A DNA stretch of 34,923 bases, taken from assembly GCA_913778455.1 (NCBI GenBank), contig CAJYVK010000019.1:1-34923 (forward strand), in the 5' to 3' direction. Below are positions 26,030-32,511 of the stretch, in pieces. This DNA comes from an uncultured Hymenobacter sp. GTDB taxonomy: Bacteria > Bacteroidota > Bacteroidia > Cytophagales > Hymenobacteraceae. The notes beneath the pieces were generated by a model. The model was not told the DNA's origin and made no database searches. It worked only from the letters and a program-made list of their open reading frames with translations. The position numbers and the translations under genes were made by a program. The first letter of the stretch is position 1. Each line of letters begins with the position of its first letter.

Positions 26030-26794
26030 ATGGCCGCATTATTTGACTTAACGGGCCAGGTGGCGCTCGTTACGGGCTGCAACCGGGGCATTGGCCAAGG
26101 CATGGCCCTCGGCCTGGCCGAAGCCGGGGCCGATATTATCGGTGTATCGGCCACGATGGCCGCCGACGGGGGCGACACCGGCCGCCAGGTGCGGGCGCTG
26201 GGCCGGCAGTTTCACGCCTACCAGGCCGATTTCAGCCAGCGCGCCAGCGCCGATGCCTTTACTACCCAAGTGCTGGCCGACTTCGAGCGCATCGATATTC
26301 TAGTCAATAATGCCGGCACCATCCGCCGCGCTCCCGCCGCCGAGCATTCCGACGAGGATTGGGACAATGTGCTGGCCATCAACCTCGACTCGCCCTTCCG
26401 GCTGGCCCGTGCCATCGGTGGCCGCATGCTGGCCCAGGGCCACGGCAAAATCATCTTCACGGCCTCGCTGCTCACCTTCCAGGGTGGCATCAACGTGCCG
26501 GGCTACGCGGCCAGCAAGGGCGCTATCGGCTCCGTAGTCAAAGCCTTAGCCAACGAGTGGGCCGGCCGCGGCGTCAACGTCAACGGCATCGCGCCCGGCT
26601 ACATCGCCACCGACAACACCGAGGCCCTGCGCCAGGACGCCGACCGCTCGGCCAGCATCCTGAGTCGCATCCCCGCCGGCCGCTGGGGCGACCCCGCCGA
26701 TTTCAAAGGCCCGGTCGTCTTCCTGGCCTCCGAAGCCGGGGCCTACGTCCACGGCACCATCCTCACCGTCGATGGCGGCTGGATGGGCCGCTAG
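26030..26794 (+). CDS. kduD: 2-dehydro-3-deoxy-D-gluconate 5-dehydrogenase (KduD)
   Basis: 254 residues from the ATG at 26030; the longer open frame upstream runs into the preceding gene and has no homology. A short-chain dehydrogenase with a cofactor-binding TGCNRGIG (15-22), NNAG (93-96), catalytic Ser146, Tyr159 and Lys163 in YAASK, and the C-terminal TVDGGWMGR. The TASLLTFQGGINVPGYAASK region and the full length fit KduD better than other dehydrogenases of the class. It has no signal peptide, so cytosolic. KduD reduces 3-deoxy-D-glycero-2,5-hexodiulosonate to 2-keto-3-deoxygluconate, the step after KduI. The next gene is kduI, across a 124-bp gap filled by an inverted repeat. Confidence 0.93.
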   Translation: MAALFDLTGQVALVTGCNRGIGQGMALGLAEAGADIIGVSATMAADGGDTGRQVRALGRQFHAYQADFSQRASADAFTTQVLADFERIDILVNNAGTIRRAPAAEHSDEDWDNVLAINLDSPFRLARAIGGRMLAQGHGKIIFTASLLTFQGGINVPGYAASKGAIGSVVKALANEWAGRGVNVNGIAPGYIATDNTEALRQDADRSASILSRIPAGRWGDPADFKGPVVFLASEAGAYVHGTILTVDGGWMGR

Positions 26795-26802
26795 TTTTTA
26801 AA

Positions 26803-26913
26803 TTATGAATTATGAGTTATGAATTATGAGTTGAGGCGCTGTTGCTGAAGCAACTGCATTCGGTATCGACCCTCAGCTCAACTCATAACTCATAATTCAA
26901 AACTCATAACTCC
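26803..26913. repeat. Inverted repeat of heptamer units filling the kduD-kduI gap
   Basis: The left arm (about 26803-26835) is TTATGAA/TTATGAG heptamers repeated four times, followed by TTGAGG. The right arm (about 26871-26913) is the near complement. About 30 of 34 positions pair. The loop holds a small perfect hairpin (GTTGCT/AGCAAC, near 26841-26854). The element starts 8 nt after the kduD stop and ends 5 nt before the kduI start, so it is nearly the entire gap. Confidence 0.8.
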
Positions 26914-26918
26914 CCAAA

Positions 26919-27749
26919 ATGACTACTCGCTTTGCTATCGGCCCGCGCGAAACGGCCAGCCTCAATACGGCTGGCCTGCGCGAGCATTTTCTCATCGAAA
27001 ATATCTTTACCCCGGGCGCTATCGAGCTGACGTACACGCACTACGACCGCATGATCGTGGGCGGGGCGCAGCCCACCGAAACCGGCCTGAAGCTGCCTAA
27101 TCCCGGCAACCTCAAAGCCAACTACTTCCTGGAGCGCCGCGAGCTGGGTGCCCTCAACGTGGGCGGGGCCGGCCAAATCGTGGTCGATGGCACTACCTAC
27201 GACCTGGGCAACCAAGATTGCCTCTACGTGGGCAAGGGCAGCCAACAGGTCGAGTTTCGCAGCGTAAACCCAGCCGAGCCGGCCAAGTTCTACCTGTTGT
27301 CGGCTCCCGCCCACAAGGAGTACCCCACCACCCGCCGCACCCAGGCCGAGGCTACGCCCGTGGAAATGGGCGCGCTCGAAACCGCCAATCAGCGCACCAT
27401 CTACAAGTACATTTTCAACGAAGGCATTACCAGCTGCCAACTCGTGATGGGCCTCACCCAACTCAAGCCCGGCTCGGTGTGGAACACCATGCCCAGCCAC
27501 GTGCACGATCGTCGCATGGAGGCCTACCTCTACTTCAACCTACCCCAGGGCCAGCGCGTGCTGCACATGCTGGGCGAGCCCAGCGAAACGCGCCCGCTGT
27601 GGGTAAGCAACGAGCAGGCCATCCTCTCGCCGCCGTGGTCCATTCACACGGGCTGCGGCTCGGCCGCCTACGCCTTCATCTGGGGCATGGCCGGCGAAAA
27701 CCTGGAATACACCGACATGGACCCCGTTGCCCTCAACGACCTGCGCTAA
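26919..27749 (+). CDS. kduI: 5-dehydro-4-deoxy-D-glucuronate isomerase (KduI)
   Basis: 276 residues, the normal length, with no signal peptide (cytosolic). A cupin with zinc ligands His194, His196, Glu201 (in HVHDRRMEAYLYF) and His243 (in WSIHTGCGS). Their spacing equals that known in E. coli KduI. Other family segments are YDRMIVGG (42-49) and ELGALNVGG (75-83). It isomerises 5-keto-4-deoxyuronate, which forms from the unsaturated uronate released by GH105, to 3-deoxy-D-glycero-2,5-hexodiulosonate, the KduD substrate. The next gene starts 10 bp downstream. Confidence 0.97.
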   Translation: MTTRFAIGPRETASLNTAGLREHFLIENIFTPGAIELTYTHYDRMIVGGAQPTETGLKLPNPGNLKANYFLERRELGALNVGGAGQIVVDGTTYDLGNQDCLYVGKGSQQVEFRSVNPAEPAKFYLLSAPAHKEYPTTRRTQAEATPVEMGALETANQRTIYKYIFNEGITSCQLVMGLTQLKPGSVWNTMPSHVHDRRMEAYLYFNLPQGQRVLHMLGEPSETRPLWVSNEQAILSPPWSIHTGCGSAAYAFIWGMAGENLEYTDMDPVALNDLR

Positions 27750-27759
27750 GACATTGGCT

Positions 27760-28950
27760 ATGAAATATGTTGTAGTAGCCCTGCCGCTGGCTGTACTGGG
27801 GCTGGGCAGCGCCGTGGCGCCGGCGCCTACCGCTACGGTTACCGTACGCAACTCGCTGGGCCTAGCCCGCCGGGCCGAAACTATCAGCCTACCGCTAACC
27901 CAGTTGCCGGCCGCCGTGCGCCGCCTCGACGCTGCCAGCCTGCGCGTGCACGCTTTGCCGGGCAATACTTTGTTGGTCAGCCAGCTGCTCGACAAGGATG
28001 GCGACGGTAAGCCCGACGAGTTGCTGTTTCAAACCGACGTGCCAGCCAAGGGTACCCAGACCTTTACCGTAGCCGCCACCGGTGAGGCGCTGCCCAGCAG
28101 CCCGCTCACTACGTTTGCCCGCTTCGTCCCCGAGCGTACCGACGACTTCGCCTGGGAAAACGACCGGGTGGCTTTTCGCACCTACGGCCCCAACGCCGAG
28201 CAGCTCTACGATAAGAAAGACCCTAACGGCACGCTCAGCAGCGGCATGGACTGCTGGCTCAAACGCGTGAGCTACCCCATTATCGACAAATGGTACGGCC
28301 GCCACGTGCACGACAAGCCCTTCGCCTACCACACCGACATCGGCGAGGGCTACGACCCCTACCACGTGGGCAGCAGCCGCGGCGTGGGCGGCACGGGCGT
28401 GCTCGATGGTGGTAAGCTCTACGTTTCCAAGAATTTCGCCACCTATAAAGTACTGGCTACCGGCCCCATCCGCACGGTATTCGAGCTCACCTACGCGCCC
28501 TGGGATGCCAACGGCCGCACCGTTACGGAAAAGAAAATCATCAGCCTCGACCTGGGCTCCAACCTCACTCGCTACGAGGAGCGCATCAGCGCCGACAAGC
28601 CCTTGCCCAATTGCACAATCGGCCTGACGCTGCACGAGCAAAAGGGCGAGGTTAAGGCCGACCGCCCCGCCGGCTGGTGCCGCTACTGGGAAAAAATCGA
28701 TGATTCGTACCTGGGCACTGGCGTGGTAGTTCCCACGAGCTACCTCACTGACTACCAAGAGAACCGCAGCCCCGAGCGAGACCGCAGCCAACTCTACATG
28801 ATCACCAAGCCCAAGCAAAACACCGTCGTCTTCTACGCCGGCTTCGGCTGGCAGAAGAGCGGGCAGTTTGCCGACGCCGCTGCCTGGGATGCCTACCTGG
28901 CCGAATTTGCTCAGCGCCTGGCCTCCCCGCTCGCCGTATCGTGCAAGTAG
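27760..28950 (+). CDS. DUF4861 family protein, exported, function unknown
   Basis: 396 residues from the ATG at 27760, which gives a signal peptide (MKYVVVALPLAVLGLGSAVA); the frame upstream overlaps kduI. I recognise the DUF4861 pattern: VPERTDDFAWENDRVAFR (123-140) followed by TYGPNAE, then GMDCWLKRVSYPIIDKWYG and AYHTDIGEGYDPYHVGSSRG. DKDGDGKPDE (78-87) looks like a calcium-binding loop. The charged and aromatic residues of the 160-220 region (Asp, His, Tyr) would suit a carbohydrate site. The family is often seen in uronate-containing PULs as far as I know; its reaction is unknown to me. It lies 10 bp after kduI, so it is co-expressed with the cytosolic uronate steps although it acts outside the cytosol. 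Confidence 0.85.
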   Translation: MKYVVVALPLAVLGLGSAVAPAPTATVTVRNSLGLARRAETISLPLTQLPAAVRRLDAASLRVHALPGNTLLVSQLLDKDGDGKPDELLFQTDVPAKGTQTFTVAATGEALPSSPLTTFARFVPERTDDFAWENDRVAFRTYGPNAEQLYDKKDPNGTLSSGMDCWLKRVSYPIIDKWYGRHVHDKPFAYHTDIGEGYDPYHVGSSRGVGGTGVLDGGKLYVSKNFATYKVLATGPIRTVFELTYAPWDANGRTVTEKKIISLDLGSNLTRYEERISADKPLPNCTIGLTLHEQKGEVKADRPAGWCRYWEKIDDSYLGTGVVVPTSYLTDYQENRSPERDRSQLYMITKPKQNTVVFYAGFGWQKSGQFADAAAWDAYLAEFAQRLASPLAVSCK

Positions 28951-28990
28951 TAGCCTAGTACTAATTCCGCAGCAAGCCTACGCCGCGGCA

Positions 28991-29025
28991 CCCCCCTCTC
29001 CTTTTCGGAGAGGGGGCAGGGGGGT
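28991..29025. terminator. C/G-rich hairpin at the convergent junction, REP-like, probable bidirectional terminator
   Basis: CCCCCTCTCC (28992-29001) pairs perfectly with GGAGAGGGGG (29007-29016) around a TTTTC loop. A further CACCCCCC/GGGGGGTG pair extends it to 29025 with a small bulge. It lies between the convergent DUF4861 and GT4 genes. No clear T-run flanks it. The same kind of C-run/TTTTC/G-run hairpin is, to my knowledge, dispersed in many bacterial genomes, so it may be a repeat element serving as terminator. The rest of the 165-bp gap shows nothing else definite. Confidence 0.6.
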
Positions 29026-29115
29026 GAGGCACCCACGTCAGCACAGCTTACTCTGCACCAGTACGTTGCCACTAGGTTGCAGATCTGCGCTGAAATACCG
29101 CAGCAAACCAAGCTT

Positions 29116-30267
29116 CTAAACTTCCCCGTTAGCCGCTCTCAAGCCCGCTACCTCCTTCAGCGCCGCCACCATCACCTCCCACGAGAATTTCTTGGCCTCC
29201 TCCCGCACTCCCGCGGCGAAGGACTCCTCTCGGTCATTCGCGTAAAAATCAACCAGCGCATCGGCAATAGCCGAGGCCGTAGGTGGCACCACGTAGCCCA
29301 CCACCCCGGCCGGAATCAGTTCGGCTAGCCCGCCCACGTCAGTCACGAGCATGGGCCGGCCAAAATGATACGCCACCTGTGACACGCCGCTCTGCGTAGC
29401 GTTTTTGTAGGGCTGCACTACCAAATCAGCCGCGCTGAAGTAATTAGCCACTTGTTCATTGGGAATAAAATCGGTGGCCCGCACCAACCGGCTTTCCAGG
29501 TGGTAGCGCTGAATCAACGCCTCGTAAGGCGCGGCATCCTCGTAAAACTCCCCCGCGATGAGCAGCTTCACGGGTAGCGCGGCCACGCGGGCGTCGGCCA
29601 TGGCTTCGAGCAGAATATCCAGCCCTTTATATGCGCGGATAAATCCAAAAAACAGCACATATTGAAACGCCGGGTCGAGCCCCAGCGTGGCCAGCGCCGC
29701 CACCTTGGGCTTGGCGGGGCCGAAGTTGTCGTAGAGCGGGTGCGGCCGGTACAGCGCCGGCTGCCGCCCAAAACCCAGCCGCTGCAAATCGTTCAGCACG
29801 CTACGGCTCATGGTCACGAAGCCATTGCAGGCGCTGAGGAAATAGCGCGTGAGCGGTCCGTCGCCGGGCCGCTTCTCGTGCGGAATTACGTTGTCGGTAA
29901 TCGCCACCACCCGGGTGTGGCCGTTGCCGCGCACCAGCCGCGCCACCGTGCCCAGCGCCGGCCCCATAAACGGCAGCCAAAACCGGAACACGACCAAATC
30001 GGGCCGCTCGCGGCGCAACCGCCGCCCTACTGCCAGCCACGACAGCGGGTTTACCGAATTCAAGCTGACCTCAATGTGCAAATCAGTCGGCCCCGCTTCG
30101 GTACTGAACTGCGTTTGCCCCGGAAACAGAAAGTCAGGGTATTGCAGCGAGAACGTCACGAGTCGCACCTCGTCGCCCGCCGCCTGCAAGGCGCGAGCCA
30201 GCCGCTCGTTATAGGTAGCCAGCCCCCCGCGCAGCGGATAAGCCGGCCCGATGATAACAACTTTCAT
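29116..30267 (-). CDS. GT4-type glycosyltransferase
   Basis: 383 residues with no signal peptide; cytosolic face of the membrane. The N-terminal Rossmann half has GPAYPLRGGLATYN (7-20), the acceptor-side loop of GT-B enzymes. The C-terminal half has FFGFIRAYKGLDILLEA (206-222) and the nucleotide-sugar region YKNATQSGVSQVAYHFGRP (287-305), followed by DVGGLAE. The usual first Glu of the EX7E motif is replaced by the ATQSGV type seen in part of the family. It would transfer a sugar from a nucleotide donor to a surface glycan or lipid; the acceptor cannot be told. Last gene of the minus-strand cluster, 96 bp after the GT2 gene, with an inverted repeat in the gap. Confidence 0.88.
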   Translation of the reverse strand: MKVVIIGPAYPLRGGLATYNERLARALQAAGDEVRLVTFSLQYPDFLFPGQTQFSTEAGPTDLHIEVSLNSVNPLSWLAVGRRLRRERPDLVVFRFWLPFMGPALGTVARLVRGNGHTRVVAITDNVIPHEKRPGDGPLTRYFLSACNGFVTMSRSVLNDLQRLGFGRQPALYRPHPLYDNFGPAKPKVAALATLGLDPAFQYVLFFGFIRAYKGLDILLEAMADARVAALPVKLLIAGEFYEDAAPYEALIQRYHLESRLVRATDFIPNEQVANYFSAADLVVQPYKNATQSGVSQVAYHFGRPMLVTDVGGLAELIPAGVVGYVVPPTASAIADALVDFYANDREESFAAGVREEAKKFSWEVMVAALKEVAGLRAANGEV

Positions 30268-30363
30268 TCACCATTTAGCAATTAACATTTAACAGGTAGC
30301 ATCCAACAGGTAGCACTTCAAACGAAGGAGTAGCAAATGTTGATTGCTAAATGATAAATGACC
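30264..30363. repeat. Inverted repeat of heptamer units filling the GT2-GT4 gap
   Basis: The arms are about 30264-30292 and 30334-30362, with about 25 of 29 positions pairing. Read on the minus strand, the arm next to the GT4 start is GTTAAAT, GTTAATT, GCTAAAT, GGTGAAT and runs into the ATG. The other arm begins right after the GT2 stop. The loop contains a direct repeat (AACAGGTAGCA twice) and CTTC/GAAG. Layout is the same as the repeats in the PUL, although this cluster is unrelated in function. Confidence 0.75.
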
Positions 30364-31341
30364 TCATCGCAAAGTGTCGCGGATGAGATAATCGTTGCGG
30401 CGTGGCCCGTTGAGCTGCACCATCTCGGCCAGAAAGCCCGCCAGAAATAGTTGCACGCCAATGATAACGGCCACCAGCGACAGGAAAAACAGCGGCTGCT
30501 GAGTCACGCCCCGCGCCTTCATATTGTGCAGCGAGAGCCACCATTTTTCGCCCGTCAGCCACACCGTCAGCACCATGCCGATGAAGAAGGAGAGTGTGCC
30601 CAGCGTACCGAAGAAGTGCATGGGTCGCCGCCGAAACCGGCTCACAAACGTAATGCTGGCCAGGTCGAGAAAGCCGTAGATAAAGCGCTCCAGCCCAAAC
30701 TTGGTTACGCCGTATTTCCGCTCCTGGTGCTGCACCACCTTCTCCCCTATCTTCTTGAAACCAGCCCACTTGGCAATCACCGGGATGTAGCGGTGCATCT
30801 CGCCGTACACCTCAATGGCTTTCACCACGCGCTGGTCGTACGCCTTCAGGCCGCAGTTAAAATCGTGCAGTTTGATGCCCGAAATTGCCCGCGTCGCGCC
30901 GTTGAACAGCTTGGTCGGGATAGTTTTCGACAAGGGGTCGTAACGCTTCTGCTTCCAGCCGCTCACCAAGTCGTAGCCGTCCTCGGTGATCATGCGGTAG
31001 AGTTCGGGCAGTTCCTCCGGTGAATCTTGCAAGTCGGCGTCCATGGTGCATACCACCCGCCCACGCGTGGCGGCAAAGCCCACGTTGAGCGCCGCCGACT
31101 TTCCGTAGTTGAGATTGAAGCGAATGCCGCGTAAGGTCGCATCCTGGCTAGCCAGCGCCTCAATCACCGCCCACGAGTCGTCGGTCGAGCCGTCATCGAT
31201 GAGCAATACTTCGTACGAAAGCCCCCGCGCCGTGAGCACCCGTGCTATCCAGCGCGTGAGCTCGGGCAGCGATTCGGCCTCGTTGAGCAAGGGAACTACG
31301 ATGGACAACTCCACCGGAAAGCTGGCAGTTGGCTTATTCAA
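30364..31341 (-). CDS. GT2 glycosyltransferase, polyprenyl-phosphate sugar transferase-like (DPM1/ArnC/GtrB type)
   Basis: 325 residues. The GT-A domain has SIVVPLLNEAESLPEL (13-28), IDDGSTDDS (48-56) and the metal-binding DAD at 101-103 in MDADLQDSPEE. The NYGKSAALNVGF and HDFNCGLKAY segments are typical of enzymes that load a sugar onto undecaprenyl phosphate. Two C-terminal membrane helices (about 242-264 and 284-306) anchor it in the inner membrane. The start codon is TTG (31339-31341), overlapping the stop of the DUF4199 gene by 8 nt, which suggests translational coupling; a GTG at codon 10 is an alternative. It probably supplies a lipid-linked sugar for surface polysaccharide or lipid modification. 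Confidence 0.9.
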   Translation of the reverse strand: MNKPTASFPVELSIVVPLLNEAESLPELTRWIARVLTARGLSYEVLLIDDGSTDDSWAVIEALASQDATLRGIRFNLNYGKSAALNVGFAATRGRVVCTMDADLQDSPEELPELYRMITEDGYDLVSGWKQKRYDPLSKTIPTKLFNGATRAISGIKLHDFNCGLKAYDQRVVKAIEVYGEMHRYIPVIAKWAGFKKIGEKVVQHQERKYGVTKFGLERFIYGFLDLASITFVSRFRRRPMHFFGTLGTLSFFIGMVLTVWLTGEKWWLSLHNMKARGVTQQPLFFLSLVAVIIGVQLFLAGFLAEMVQLNGPRRNDYLIRDTLR

Positions 31342-31861
31342 ACTCAGGCTTGGGATTTTTGACGAAAGCAGCAGCTATCAAACTAATGATTAACCCCAGA
31401 ATCAGCGTAAATATTATACTGAAAAGAAACATCATCGGCCCGGTGGTAAACTTAGCCGACCACGCCATTGCTTGGTCAATCTGGGCATCTGACATTGTTC
31501 CTTTAGCTTCTAGGTCGGCCCGCCCCTTTTCCATAATTCGCGTTATTACGGCGGGGTCTACCATGGTGGTATAGACGTAAATAAAAACCCCGCTTAACAA
31601 GCCAACTAAGGCCGACACCATCACGCCTACGCTCAGTCCCTGGCCATAGCTCATGAAACCAGCATTCTGCTCTTTAAAGCTCCGCATTGCCATTGCAATC
31701 CCTGCAATGAGCACAGCCATCGAGAGAAAACGCACGGCGCTGTTCTGTTCTAATTCCAGCGCATAGGTACCGAACGAGATAAGAACGCTTAGCAAGCCGG
31801 TGAGCAGGCCGTACCGCGTGCCAACGGCGGCAGTCGAAGCAGAAGGAGTAGCAGTTTGCAT
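31334..31861 (-). CDS. DUF4199 family membrane protein
   Basis: 175 residues with four hydrophobic segments (about 18-36, 43-60, 75-98 and 143-166) and short polar ends. The spacing of the two helix pairs, the SFKEQNAGFMSYGQG segment between them and the KNPKPEFE tail match DUF4199, a Bacteroidota inner-membrane family of unknown function. It ends inside the first codons of the GT2 gene. Gene pairs of DUF4199 with GT2 are, as I recall, common in the phylum, which hints at a link with lipid-linked sugar handling. Confidence 0.85.
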   Translation of the reverse strand: MQTATPSASTAAVGTRYGLLTGLLSVLISFGTYALELEQNSAVRFLSMAVLIAGIAMAMRSFKEQNAGFMSYGQGLSVGVMVSALVGLLSGVFIYVYTTMVDPAVITRIMEKGRADLEAKGTMSDAQIDQAMAWSAKFTTGPMMFLFSIIFTLILGLIISLIAAAFVKNPKPEFE

Positions 31862-31890
31862 GAGAGAAAAGGTGATGGTAGGAGAAAGGT

Positions 31891-32451
31891 TTACTTGCGC
31901 AAAAATATGCCGCTGGGCACCGCTAAAAACAAGCCTAGCACCAGCGTCAACTTAAATGTTTGCAAAGCCAAATCGCCGACCGAAACGGCAGCGGCCCGAG
32001 CCAGTTCCTGTTGCTCGAAGGTGGCGTTGCGCTTAGCTTTATCGCGTAGGCCCTGCTGCACCCGCGTTATTTCCACGAGTTCGCGGCGGTTCTGGGCCAG
32101 GGCGGTCTCGCCTACTACCTGCGCGAGGCCCCACACGCTGACTGCCGCCAGCACGGCGGCGATTACCACCGTCAGTCCGCCCACGGCCAGGGTGCGCCCC
32201 ACACCGGGTCGTATCGGCGCCAGCGTACGGCGCAAATACCACTGGCTGCCCGCCGCCACGAAGGGCACCACCAGCAGCCCCATTATTTGCTTCGGGCTAA
32301 AGGGATTATTCCCTGACCATTGTAGAAACAACAGCCAAGCGGCGCAAACCAAGCCCGCACCAATGCCAAAGCGCAACGCTAGGCGCACTATCAGGTTGGA
32401 GGCCGGGAGCGCGGCCCCATTTGTATTCGTTCTAAAATCTACTGGCTGCAT
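31891..32451 (-). CDS. DUF4199-like membrane protein
   Basis: 186 residues from the ATG at 32449-32451; an ATG seven codons upstream (32472) is equally open and I cannot exclude it. Four membrane segments in the DUF4199 layout: two near the N-terminus (about 24-42 and 56-72), one at about 87-110, then a charged helical stretch (RRELVEITRVQQGLRDKAKR) and a last helix near the C-terminus. Much more diverged than its neighbour at 31334..31861, 29 bp away. Function unknown; probably a duplicate that has drifted. Confidence 0.75.
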   Translation of the reverse strand: MQPVDFRTNTNGAALPASNLIVRLALRFGIGAGLVCAAWLLFLQWSGNNPFSPKQIMGLLVVPFVAAGSQWYLRRTLAPIRPGVGRTLAVGGLTVVIAAVLAAVSVWGLAQVVGETALAQNRRELVEITRVQQGLRDKAKRNATFEQQELARAAAVSVGDLALQTFKLTLVLGLFLAVPSGIFLRK

Positions 32452-32511
32452 ACTACTACTAATCGGCCGCAAGATACGGCTTGCCGCATGGGTCGCTCGT
32501 ACCCCGGCTCG

